Positions 26,285 to 33,856 of a DNA stretch of 64,000 nucleotides are shown here, piece after piece. The notes beneath the pieces were generated by a model. That model worked only from the letters and a program-made list of their open reading frames with translations, searched no databases and was not told the DNA's origin. The DNA is from Candidatus Binatia bacterium (GTDB lineage Bacteria > Desulfobacterota > Binatia > UBA1149 > CAITLU01), in assembly GCA_036493895.1 (NCBI GenBank), contig DASXOZ010000053.1, positions 1-64,000 of the forward strand, given 5' to 3'. Position 1 is the first letter of the stretch. Each line of letters begins with the position of its first letter. A program made the translations under genes and the position numbers.

Positions 26285-26459
26285 GCTGCCTGGCCGCGCG
26301 AAGGTAACGGCGGGAATCGTCGGACAGGCGTTGGTTGACGGCCTCGCGGGCGGTCTGGAGAAGCGTAGCCATCGCGCGCAGCACGTCATCGTTTGCCCCG
26401 TCTACGGCGGGGACAGTGGACGCCTGCTTTTCGGGAATCGGTCGTTCACGTTGTTCCAT
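26271..26459 (-). CDS. pup: Pup-like protein modifier, 62 residues, C-terminal Gly-Gly-Gln
   Basis: The protein starts with a Glu/Gln/Pro-rich disordered segment (MEQRERPIPEKQASTVPAVD), continues as one predicted helix (NDDVLRAMATLLQTAREAVN) and ends in SRRYLRAARQHGGQ. Size (Pup is about 64 residues), disorder-helix layout and the terminal GGQ match Pup, whose C-terminal Gln is deamidated to Glu before ligation. The mycobacterial end ...VRAYVQKGGQ aligns well with YLRAARQHGGQ. The ATG at 26459 has GGAGG 7 bases upstream. The gene overlaps the 3' end of the PafA-like gene by 58 bases and the dop-like gene by 14, so it is easily missed by gene callers. Its position between PafA- and Dop-like genes supports the call. 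Lysine is scarce (one, at position 11). Confidence 0.85.
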   Translation of the reverse strand: MEQRERPIPEKQASTVPAVDGANDDVLRAMATLLQTAREAVNQRLSDDSRRYLRAARQHGGQ

Positions 26460-28048
26460 TGGGGTTCCTCCGGTCGGGTTGTCGGCTTCTGCAAAGATCG
26501 ATCCTGGAAATTTGTCTCGGTGGACGCTTCCTCCGCCGGCGTCGCGTCCCGCTCGAGCGGACGTGAGAAGGCCGGGTCACGCGGATCGTCGAGCGCCAGC
26601 TCGAAATCCGGCCCTCCGTCGGCAGGGCGGATGCGAACGTAGTCCCAGTTGACGTCGCGCACTTCGTCGCCGAAGGTCCGAAGGACGAGCGCGCGCGCGA
26701 ACGCCCGCGTATCGGCCGGCGGTTCGACCACGCTGCGAGCGATCGCTTCGTCGCTGGCATGGAGTTCGACGAGGCCGGCATCCTCGTAGGCCCAGTACAG
26801 TCCCCTGTCGGGATCGACCGCGGCGTACTGAAGATCGGCATGCTTGGCTGCCTCCGCGCGCTCCTCACGGTCGCGCATGGCGGGCAGCGATCGGATCGCA
26901 TCCAGCTTGAGAACCCAGTCCAGACGCGGCGCGAGGGCAGCAAGATCTCCGCCGGCCAGCTTCGACAGCGTGTCGTCCCACAGGCTAAGGATTTCGTCGA
27001 CCCGCGGGATCTCGGGGAATGCGCCGCGGGCGTGGGCCTCGACAGCCACGTCGAAATAGCGACGCTGCAGCTCGACGGCGGTCACCTCTTCGCCCGAAAC
27101 GAGCGTGGCCCGCCGGCCCAGCTTGATGTCGTGACTCCACGCAACGATGGCATCGACGGGATCCTCGAGCAGGAGGCTGCGATCGACGTGCTCCGCTCCG
27201 AGCATCGCCAGCACGATCTGCTCCACGCCCACACGCAGGACCTGGGCGCCGTGACACAGGCCCGTGTCACAGTGAATGACGTGCATGCGTGCGAGGCTGT
27301 CGGGATTGCGCGAATCGAGCCTGTAGCCGCACAGCGGCTCGTCGCGGGTATTGACCAGCGGACGTGCCTCCGTCGTCTGGTACCCGAACAGAGACTCCAT
27401 GTAGTCGGCGCGCTGCGAGAGCTGATACGTGACACGCGGACGCCCGTTCTCGGCACCGACCTTTCCGGCTCCGGTATAGACGATGCTCGACGCATGGTGA
27501 GAGGCCAGGAACAACAGCGAGCCGGCCCGCCGGCTGATTTCATCCCACGTGCGCCGGCGCACGAGGAAGTCGAGATGACCGCCGTAGGAGCTCGATTGTC
27601 CGTCGCTGTTGTTCGCGACCAGTTCGACGAACTCGCCGTCGGGCAGACCTTCCGATGCGCGCTCCGCGGCGTCGCGCGCGATACGGATCATCGCATGCCA
27701 GGCCGCCACGTGATCGAACGCGCTGGACACCTCCGGCAGGCACAATTCCACGTGATCCATGTCGATGTAGATGCAGCCGCCATTGGTCGCCAGCCACACG
27801 CGCGTGCGCTCGGCGGCCACCTGCTCCCACGCATCTCGTCCGGTGTCGCCGAAGTCATGCCCGATGGCAGCGAATCGGCCCGGTGCCACGCCGATGACAT
27901 GCGCGAGGACGCGTCGCGCAGCCTCGCGGGAGCGATCAGTGACCGAATCCGCGCCGACGATGAAGTTGGCGAGCTCTACGTCCGCGCCGCACACCGTGGG
28001 GGCCAGCGGAGGGAGAGAATCGGGTCGGATCGTCGATGCGCTGCGCAT
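26402..28048 (-). CDS. pafA: PafA-like Pup ligase, divergent
   Basis: The 548-residue protein belongs to the same fold family as Dop but tracks PafA: the central NNSDGQSSSYGGHLDFLV, YQLSQRADYMES, RPLVNTRDEP and GAGKVG, and the C-terminal half DPVDAIVAWSHDIKLGRRATLV, VTAVELQRRYFDVA, GDLAALAPRLDWVLKLDAI and EPPADTRAFARALVLRTFG. PafA joins Pup-Glu to substrate lysines using ATP. It is divergent at the front: the usual GxETE motif reads GADVEL (21-26), and the HPEY after catalytic Asp96 reads HVEL. About 50 extra Pro-rich residues at the end overlap the pup gene. Assignment as ligase follows from sequence resemblance and from Dop being separately encoded. Confidence 0.8.
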   Translation of the reverse strand: MRSASTIRPDSLPPLAPTVCGADVELANFIVGADSVTDRSREAARRVLAHVIGVAPGRFAAIGHDFGDTGRDAWEQVAAERTRVWLATNGGCIYIDMDHVELCLPEVSSAFDHVAAWHAMIRIARDAAERASEGLPDGEFVELVANNSDGQSSSYGGHLDFLVRRRTWDEISRRAGSLLFLASHHASSIVYTGAGKVGAENGRPRVTYQLSQRADYMESLFGYQTTEARPLVNTRDEPLCGYRLDSRNPDSLARMHVIHCDTGLCHGAQVLRVGVEQIVLAMLGAEHVDRSLLLEDPVDAIVAWSHDIKLGRRATLVSGEEVTAVELQRRYFDVAVEAHARGAFPEIPRVDEILSLWDDTLSKLAGGDLAALAPRLDWVLKLDAIRSLPAMRDREERAEAAKHADLQYAAVDPDRGLYWAYEDAGLVELHASDEAIARSVVEPPADTRAFARALVLRTFGDEVRDVNWDYVRIRPADGGPDFELALDDPRDPAFSRPLERDATPAEEASTETNFQDRSLQKPTTRPEEPQWNNVNDRFPKSRRPLSPP

Positions 28049-28079
28049 GGACCATTCCCATTCCTTTTGTATTCGGCGC

Positions 28080-29780
28080 TCAGGCTGCCCGCAGGTAGCG
28101 ATACGGCCTTGCCACCGACGGCTTCTCGGCAGTGACCTTGACGATGTCGATTTCGGCCGGCAGGTCGTTCACCCACGATCGCACGTTGTGGATCGTCAGC
28201 ATCGAGCGCAGCCGGTCGAGCGTCTCCGCAACGCTGTCGCGAATGTCGTTGGGCCCGATTCCCCCGTCCTGGCCCGCCACTGCGCCCGCCAATGCACGCT
28301 GATAAGCGAGCTCGCGCGCGCGGTGAGACATCTGCTCGATCAGGCGGCCGCTGATCATCTCGCGAGCCTCGACCGCGCGGGTCGTGCTGTCGCGGAAGTG
28401 AATCGTCGCGATCCGCGCGCCGGCGTTCGGCGCATAGAGCGCGGAGACGGCCGCATCGATCATTTGCCGCCTGCTCCAGGCCGCGCCGCGATCGCCTTCG
28501 AAGTAGGGAAGGTCCTCGGCCAGGTGCACCGCAAAGATCTCGCGGGCCGCTTCGAGGTCGGGCCTCGGGACCTCGATGTCGATTTCCGCGATACGTTCGA
28601 GCAACGCGGAGTCGAGCAGATCGCGCCGGTTGGTCGCAGCGATCACGGCGATATTGCCGCGACGCACCAGACCGTCGATCTCGACCAGCAGGGCCGCGAG
28701 GAACTTGTCGCCGAGGTGCGACAGCGAAGCGCCACGCGCGCGGCCGATCGACTCGATCTCGTCCAGGAAAAGCACGGCGGGCTGGTCGCCGGCTTCCAGC
28801 GCCAGGCGTGCGAACGTGCTGCGGATGTTGTCCTCGGTGGCTCCCACCCACGGCGATTCGAACTCACCGGGGCGAACGATTGCCAGGCGGCACGGACGAC
28901 CGGCGATTCGCGCAAGCTCCTTGATCGCGTTGCGCACCGCCAGGGTCTTGCCGGTTCCCGGCGGCCCGCTCAGCAGGACTGCGCGACGCGAACGCAGGCC
29001 GTAACGATCGGCGAGATCCGGCGCGACCAGGCGTGCGGTCAGGGCGTCCACCAGCCGCTTGACGGTTTCGCGGGCGCGCCGGCCACCACCAATGGTCGTC
29101 TCCTGGTCGAGATCGTCCACGAACATGCCGCTGCCTTCGTTCTGTTCGCCGAGATACTCGAGGGCGAGCTGGGCCCCGCGGTCGATCCGGAGCAGACTTC
29201 CGCGGCGCAGAGTCACGTCGTCGAGGCCGGCTCCTCGCCTGAGCAGGATCTCCTCGTCGCGAATCCTGGCCACGATGCGGCCGTCGAGACGTACGCGGTC
29301 GAACGCAGCCGTCTCTCCTCCGACATTGAGCTCGGGCGAAGCCACCGCCATCACCGCATCGCCGCCGCGACTGACGTAGACGAGATCCCCGGTCCGGAAA
29401 CTGGTGGGGTCGACGCGATCCGATGCGATCACCAGTCGCTGAGAACCACCCATTGCAACCAGGATGTATCCCGTCCGTGCCAGGTCCGACGTGTCGATGA
29501 CGCGGGCCGGGTACCACGGTGAGCTCTCGAGCTTCGCCACCAGGGCACGGAGCTGTTCGATCACGCCTTCGACGTGACGAAGCCTGGCCGCCCGCTCGTT
29601 CATCTCGAGTGCGAGCGTCGCGAGCAGAGTGCGCCCGCCGTCGTCGTTCAGGCTGCAATGTATATTGGCCAGTTCGGGGATGCTTTCGTTCGCCACTGCC
29701 CCGCTGACGATGGCCGTCAACATCGAGGCGGCGTCGGCGGGATCGATCTCGACTGACGGATTCGGACTACGACGACTCAT
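28080..29780 (-). CDS. Mpa/ARC-like proteasomal AAA ATPase
   Basis: The 566-residue protein has the layout of the ATPase that recognises pupylated substrates: an N-terminal extension of about 55 residues, a coiled coil (about 60-88), two OB-fold-like segments (about 90-225), and one AAA domain with Walker A GPPGTGKT (272-279), Walker B AVLFLDEIE (335-343), pore loop ESPWVGATE and sensor region AATNRRDLLDSALLERIAEID. In Mpa the coiled coil binds Pup and the C-terminal GQYL docks on the 20S core. Here the end reads YRYLRAA, so the YL pair is followed by three residues. The gene overlaps the JAB gene by 4 bases. Confidence 0.85.
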   Translation of the reverse strand: MSRRSPNPSVEIDPADAASMLTAIVSGAVANESIPELANIHCSLNDDGGRTLLATLALEMNERAARLRHVEGVIEQLRALVAKLESSPWYPARVIDTSDLARTGYILVAMGGSQRLVIASDRVDPTSFRTGDLVYVSRGGDAVMAVASPELNVGGETAAFDRVRLDGRIVARIRDEEILLRRGAGLDDVTLRRGSLLRIDRGAQLALEYLGEQNEGSGMFVDDLDQETTIGGGRRARETVKRLVDALTARLVAPDLADRYGLRSRRAVLLSGPPGTGKTLAVRNAIKELARIAGRPCRLAIVRPGEFESPWVGATEDNIRSTFARLALEAGDQPAVLFLDEIESIGRARGASLSHLGDKFLAALLVEIDGLVRRGNIAVIAATNRRDLLDSALLERIAEIDIEVPRPDLEAAREIFAVHLAEDLPYFEGDRGAAWSRRQMIDAAVSALYAPNAGARIATIHFRDSTTRAVEAREMISGRLIEQMSHRARELAYQRALAGAVAGQDGGIGPNDIRDSVAETLDRLRSMLTIHNVRSWVNDLPAEIDIVKVTAEKPSVARPYRYLRAA

Positions 29781-30895
29781 GGGTGCGCTCCTTGCAATTC
29801 ATCGTTGGAGGCTGCGGGGGGAGTGACGATGTCTGTCGAGGTCTCTGCGACAGTCAGGAATGGACGGGCCGTGACCACACCGTCCTGCCAGCCGAACAGG
29901 TTGAGCACCCGCCCCTCGCTCGGGAGGTCGCTGGCGAGAAGGGCAACCTGCCACGCTTTCGGGAAGCACGTGCGTTGCAGATGAACGTCATCCTCGCTGA
30001 AAAACGGCCGGGCTGCAGCGCAGCCGGCCTGCTTTTCGGGCGCGCATTTTGCGCAGAAATTCGGATGCGAATGCGCGTACCCACAGAGCAGCTCGCCGCG
30101 GCCACGCAGCGCCGCGATCTCGTGGATGGAGGCCCAGGACTCGTCGGTGAACACGAACGAGCGCCTCTCCGACACACCGCCGCGCACCGGAGCCAGCGCC
30201 GTCACCTCGACGAAGATTCGTCCGCTCCTTTCGTCGCGAGCGAGATGGCCGAGAAGCCCGGCGCCGCATTCGTTTTCGCCGGCTGCCGCTGCAAGTCGAA
30301 GCAGGTCGCGACCGACCACGGAGTGGACGACAACCGGACAAGGATCAGCGTCGTCCGGCCCCGCACCAGCCAGAAGAGACTCGAGAGGTCGCGGAACGAT
30401 CGGCACCGCGTCCTCGTCGCTGCTCATCTCGAAGGCGAGCTCGCCGTCGCGACCTTGGCTGTCACCCGAATCGACAGCGGACACCGTGGAGCGCGACGAC
30501 TCACCGCGAACAGCGTAAGCGGTGATGCAGCTTCGATAGAAGGCGCCGGCGGCGATGCGACCCTGCTCGACGAGACGGGTAGCGCCGCGACGAACCGCAG
30601 CACGCAGGTAGTGGGAAGCGACGAGGTCGACAACCACCGGGTCATCGCCTCGCTCTGCCTCCATGCTCACGCGCAGCGACCTGACGTAGGGCGCTCCCGC
30701 CTCGTCGGCCCAGACCGGGACGATGCCGCCCGGCGGCAGCGCGGCCGTCGAGGAGAGGAGTCCGGCGCGTACGCCGGCGAGGTGGCAGCATTCGTACGCC
30801 GGCCCGAAGTCCGGACCGAGACCCATCGTGCCGAGGTCCACACCGTCCTCGGTGAGATACTCGGCGACATAGCGATAGTTTCGATCCGCGGTCAC
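29777..30895 (-). CDS. JAB/JAMM metallopeptidase with extra N-terminal domain
   Basis: The C-terminal half of this 372-residue protein is a JAB domain, the fold of zinc deubiquitinases. The catalytic Glu candidate is E209 (ENECGAGLLGHL), the zinc ligands are H275 and H277 in GYAHSHPNF, and S300/D303 follow in FFSEDD. The stretch between contains CAKC and a third Cys (281, 284, 292), an insertion not typical of minimal JAMM enzymes. The N-terminal 130 residues form an unrecognised domain, joined by an acidic linker. The likely job is to trim the tail of the ubiquitin-like protein encoded just upstream and/or to remove it from targets. The start is a GTG at 30895, 21 bases after the ubiquitin-like gene. 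Confidence 0.82.
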   Translation of the reverse strand: MTADRNYRYVAEYLTEDGVDLGTMGLGPDFGPAYECCHLAGVRAGLLSSTAALPPGGIVPVWADEAGAPYVRSLRVSMEAERGDDPVVVDLVASHYLRAAVRRGATRLVEQGRIAAGAFYRSCITAYAVRGESSRSTVSAVDSGDSQGRDGELAFEMSSDEDAVPIVPRPLESLLAGAGPDDADPCPVVVHSVVGRDLLRLAAAAGENECGAGLLGHLARDERSGRIFVEVTALAPVRGGVSERRSFVFTDESWASIHEIAALRGRGELLCGYAHSHPNFCAKCAPEKQAGCAAARPFFSEDDVHLQRTCFPKAWQVALLASDLPSEGRVLNLFGWQDGVVTARPFLTVAETSTDIVTPPAASNDELQGAHP

Positions 30896-30916
30896 GGCTC
30901 TCTCTCGACGTCCCGA

Positions 30917-31267
30917 TCAGAAGTCGGCGATCTGGCTGCGCTCGTCCTCCGCGGCCAGACCGGTGGCGCCGCCCCCGGCCTGGATGTGAGGGTACAGCGA
31001 GATCTTGTCCTGTGGCTTGAGCGCTTCGCCGATCAATTCGCTGCCGTTCAGCGTGCGCCCCTGCCGCTCGAGGCGTGCGCGATATGTAAGAGGGCGCCCC
31101 GCGGCGTCCTCGCGGATCAGGCCGAGCCTGGCAACAAGGCTGCGCACCAGTTCTGCCACCGTCGCCTTGCCGGCCACGTTGCGCACCTGGACGCGGCGCT
31201 GCCCGCTGACGTCGCTCGCCGTCAGCTCGAGCGGCGCAAAGTCTTCCATCATTGCAGTCGTGCTCAT
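30917..31267 (-). CDS. ubiquitin-like beta-grasp protein with C-terminal tail
   Basis: The 116-residue protein has a beta-grasp pattern in residues about 22-97: RRVQVRNVAGKATVAELVRS as strand-turn-strand-helix, then TYRARLERQGRTLNGSELIG and EALKPQDKISLYPHIQAGGG. This resembles the YukD/ubiquitin-like proteins found in bacterial E1-E2-JAB operons, which often end near a Tyr-Pro-x-x-x-Ala-Gly motif. The three glycines at 98-100 are followed by 16 acidic/polar residues (ending SQIADF), so a mature Gly-Gly end would need proteolysis, fitting the JAB gene next door. The ATG at 31267 has GGAG 8 bases upstream. Conjugation is predicted and not shown. Confidence 0.82.
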   Translation of the reverse strand: MSTTAMMEDFAPLELTASDVSGQRRVQVRNVAGKATVAELVRSLVARLGLIREDAAGRPLTYRARLERQGRTLNGSELIGEALKPQDKISLYPHIQAGGGATGLAAEDERSQIADF

Positions 31268-31338
31268 CGTTATTTCTCCATTTCGTCTGCCGCGCGCGGT
31301 CTTGCCGGCCGTCGCCCGGGGTTGCTGCGTTCATTCGG

Positions 31339-31911
31339 TCAGGGGATTGATTCCGTGTCGTTGGAAGTCGCGCGGGCGCTGTGGGTCGAAGACTTCGAGT
31401 CGTGCCGGGCACAGTAACGCGTCGCGATCACCTCGTCGGTGGCGAGGACTCCCGACTCCGCGACGACCATTCGCGCCGCTACCGTGATCGCTTCGAAAGC
31501 GCTCACGAGCCTTTCGATGAACTCCGGCGAATCGAGATCGCCGTCGACGACGACTTCCAGGGCCGGGCTCGACGCGTCGCTGGTCACTTTACGTACGGCT
31601 GCCGCCGCGCGCTGGAGCAACAGGGACAAAGCCTCGCGGCATGCCGGCGCCTGAGCCGGCGCGTCCATCACGATCGGAAGGCGCACACGGCGACGCTGCG
31701 CCAGCCACGAAGCGCAAGCGCAAGAGCCCGGCACGTCGATCTCCACGGTGACGCCCAGCGGGAACCGAAGCTCGACGGGGCACGCAAGTCGCGCGCGAAG
31801 CTCCGCGGCGAGCGCGTGATATGCATCTTCGGACACACTCGTCTCCTCCGGCGCGGCCGTCGCAGACGAATCGGGCTCGAGCTCGTCCAGGAGAATTGCG
31901 GTAGCAGTCAT
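31339..31911 (-). CDS. unknown protein of the tagging operon, 190 residues
   Basis: I recognise no family. The protein has an acidic N-terminus (ELEPDSSATAAPEETSVSED), then a mixed alpha/beta region with ELRFPLGVTVEIDVPGSCAC and the basic strand RRRVRLPIVM, a long Ala-rich helix with CREALSLLLQRAAAAVRKV, and a second helix near FIERLVSAFEAITVAARMVV. The tail is Ser/Thr/His-rich. There is no signal peptide or membrane helix. It lies between E2- and ubiquitin-like genes, starting one base after the preceding stop with GGAGGA upstream, so it is surely part of the operon. A role as adaptor or accessory subunit is possible. Confidence 0.7.
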   Translation of the reverse strand: MTATAILLDELEPDSSATAAPEETSVSEDAYHALAAELRARLACPVELRFPLGVTVEIDVPGSCACASWLAQRRRVRLPIVMDAPAQAPACREALSLLLQRAAAAVRKVTSDASSPALEVVVDGDLDSPEFIERLVSAFEAITVAARMVVAESGVLATDEVIATRYCARHDSKSSTHSARATSNDTESIP

Positions 31912-31912
31912 C

Positions 31913-32134
31913 TCATCCTCCGCATCGCGTGTTCCTGCTGATGCGACAATAGCTTCGCTGCAGCTTGCCTCCGATAGCGGGGACAGTAACTGGCAGGCGC
32001 AGCACCGCCGCCGCGCACAATGCAGCAGCAGCCGGCGCCGCGCCGTAACCGCTCGTGGCCACTTCGTCCAGCAGCGCGCGAATGCGTCCGATGCGCGTCA
32101 TGGCCGGACTGCGCATTTCGCGCGGCCGGCTCAT
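31913..32134 (-). CDS. small unknown protein of the tagging operon, 73 residues
   Basis: The start codon overlaps the E2-like stop in an ATGA arrangement, and the stop is one base before the next start, so expression as part of the operon is well supported despite the small size. The sequence begins MSRPREMRSPAMTRIGRIRA, continues LLDEVATSGYGAAPAAAALC and ends in a basic Arg/Ser/Cys segment. A mildly hydrophobic Ala-rich helix sits in the middle. I recognise no family. The terminal CGG codons double as the ribosome binding site for the next gene, so the Gly-Gly end may be coincidental. Confidence 0.6.
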   Translation of the reverse strand: MSRPREMRSPAMTRIGRIRALLDEVATSGYGAAPAAAALCAAAVLRLPVTVPAIGGKLQRSYCRISRNTRCGG

Positions 32135-32697
32135 CCGACGATCTCCATCGAGTCGAGAAGCGAACCGGGCAATGCGGGATCCGGCATGAACGCAGGATCC
32201 GCGAGGGAGCCGCGCCAGCGAAGCGGCCGGCCGTCGATGGGAAAACGGTGGAGGTTTGCCCGAGCCCACGAGCAGGCGTCGATGTTGAGCGCGTCGTATT
32301 CGACCGGCGTGAAGGACTGCCAGCTGATCAGCTCGTAGACCCGATAGAGCAGGTCGACCAGTGGCGTGGCCGGCGTGATGTTGCCGATGCAGATACCCGT
32401 CGGCGAGCGGGGCCCACCGATGTTCGGGTGCCAGATCGAAGCCGGCTCGATCCAGGTCAGCACCTCCGGCGGTCGCACCCTTCTCAGGTAGTCCGCCGCG
32501 AAGTGGAAGCCCACGACGAAGTGGTCCGCTTCCTCGATGTTGCCCGCCACGCTTCGCACGAGCCCACGACAACGAAATTCCGCGACGAGGAGCTCGGGCC
32601 CGCCGATGACGGCCAGGCGCACGAGGTCGGACGAGGCCGCCATCGCCATGGCCTCGTCGAGCTGCGTCGCCAGGAACGATTTGGTAATGCCATCCAT
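32131..32697 (-). CDS. E2-like (UBC-fold) conjugating enzyme candidate
   Basis: The 188-residue protein has a UBC-like core. After the strand region FRCRGLVRSVAGN and the Asp/His/Phe-rich stretch (ADHFVVGFHFAADYLRR), it shows the diagnostic HPN motif (WHPNIGG, 90-94) followed 9 residues later by ICIG with candidate catalytic Cys103, then a helix (PATPLVDLLYRVYELISW) and a C-terminal Ala/Trp/Leu helix (ALNIDACSWARANL). The HPN-x(10)-C spacing equals that of E2 enzymes, which carry the modifier as a Cys thioester between E1 and target. The ATG at 32697 has GGAGG 5 bases upstream. It follows the E1-like gene by 22 bases. Confidence 0.8.
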   Translation of the reverse strand: MDGITKSFLATQLDEAMAMAASSDLVRLAVIGGPELLVAEFRCRGLVRSVAGNIEEADHFVVGFHFAADYLRRVRPPEVLTWIEPASIWHPNIGGPRSPTGICIGNITPATPLVDLLYRVYELISWQSFTPVEYDALNIDACSWARANLHRFPIDGRPLRWRGSLADPAFMPDPALPGSLLDSMEIVG

Positions 32698-32719
32698 CAG
32701 AGCCTCCGTTTCGGCCGTT

Positions 32720-33856
32720 TCAGGAAACACAGGCCACGCGCTGCTCGATAGCCGCGTAGTCGTCATCGTGAAACGCACATTCGAGACACGCGCTGTCGGG
32801 CCCCGGCCGGTAGCCGGCGATGCGAACGGCGGGAACCGTTGCGTCCACGGCGGCATCGACGAAAGGAGCTCCCATCCGCCACGCCATCTCGGCAATCGAC
32901 TGACGCGCCGCCCGGGAATCGACGCAACTTGCGACAAGGGCTCCGCGCAGCACGCCGGGAGGCACCTCTTCGACCCGCGAAACGTACGCCACCACGGAAA
33001 GGAAAGGCCGCCGCCGCAGCGCGTAGCGGGCCTGCACGATGGCTTTCGGATGTCCGACGTCGCTCGCGTCGATTCGCTGACCCGCAAGGTTCGCTGCCTC
33101 GTAGGTGTCGGGGTCGATGAGAATCAGCCGGTCGGTCAGCGGGGACAGGCTCCGAACGATGGCATCCACCAGGTTGGAACCAATGTTTCCGAGACCAACG
33201 ACGACGAGCGTACGAATGGCGTCGCCCGCACCATCGACGATCCCGTCAGACTCCGCATCGGGCCGGTACTCGAAGGAGCGCACGGCCTCGGCTCCTTCCA
33301 CAAGCAGGAGATCGCCAACTCGCAGCCCCAGCTTTGCGAGCCGTATCTCGCCGAGCGGTGACGCGAGATCGGTGAGCGGCAACGCGTCGAGAAGATCCAT
33401 CCCGTTCGTGACGAGGCACTCCCCACATGACGGACACGACGCCGTGCAGTTCTCCGCGTCCCGGACGAAACGCCATACGTGAGCGACGCCGCGTGGACAG
33501 CGGGGACAGCCGACCGTGCTGACGAACCGTCGTCCGAAGACGGCGATGTTGCGGGCGCCGCGAACCCCGGCCGCCAGCTCGCTCGTGTGGAGGTCGGCGA
33601 CGAACTCCGGAAGATCGGCCGTGTGGTCGAACCGACAGCGTCGATTGCGAACGAGGCGTGAGGTCTGCGCGGCCCGATCGGCCAGGTCGTGGAAACTCTC
33701 GATCCCCAGAATCGAGCCGTCGATCCTTCCTTGCTGGATACGCTCGATCTCCATCATGAGGAGACCCGCCGCGATCGACCCGAGCGCGATCGGCGCGGCC
33801 GTGGCCGTGATCCCTTGCGGTGGCCGCATCCCCATCAGAGGCGACACGGCATCCAT
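32720..33856 (-). CDS. E1-like ThiF-fold adenylyltransferase with permuted domain order
   Basis: Residues about 215-378 form the adenylation domain of ubiquitin-activating-type enzymes: nucleotide loop VVVGLGNIGSN (219-229), Asp248 (LILIDPDTYEAANL), Lys271 (VGHPKAIVQAR), Asp313 (CVDSRAAR) and, at the very end, CLECAFHDDDYAAIEQRVACV. In usual relatives that segment is followed by a helix and a RNxxCRFDH motif. Here these come first (APIALGSIAAGLLMMEIERI and RLVRNRRCRFDHT, residues 21-79), then a zinc-ribbon-like part (CPRC at 117-120, CPSC at 141-144). The chain therefore looks circularly permuted. The arginine expected in the NLxRQ motif is Gly (NLAGQR). It overlaps the upstream RING-like gene by 22 bases. 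Confidence 0.8.
   Translation of the reverse strand: MDAVSPLMGMRPPQGITATAAPIALGSIAAGLLMMEIERIQQGRIDGSILGIESFHDLADRAAQTSRLVRNRRCRFDHTADLPEFVADLHTSELAAGVRGARNIAVFGRRFVSTVGCPRCPRGVAHVWRFVRDAENCTASCPSCGECLVTNGMDLLDALPLTDLASPLGEIRLAKLGLRVGDLLLVEGAEAVRSFEYRPDAESDGIVDGAGDAIRTLVVVGLGNIGSNLVDAIVRSLSPLTDRLILIDPDTYEAANLAGQRIDASDVGHPKAIVQARYALRRRPFLSVVAYVSRVEEVPPGVLRGALVASCVDSRAARQSIAEMAWRMGAPFVDAAVDATVPAVRIAGYRPGPDSACLECAFHDDDYAAIEQRVACVS

Noticed and set aside
27771..29522. Plus-strand frame of 583 codons opposite the PafA-like and ATPase genes
   Set aside because: Antisense shadow of the tagging operon; no start signal or domain.
31913..31927. Cys-Gly-Gly end of the 73-residue protein as a second ubiquitin-like C-terminus
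   Set aside because: The Gly-Gly codons (GGAGGA) coincide with the ribosome binding site of the next gene and the protein has no beta-grasp pattern.
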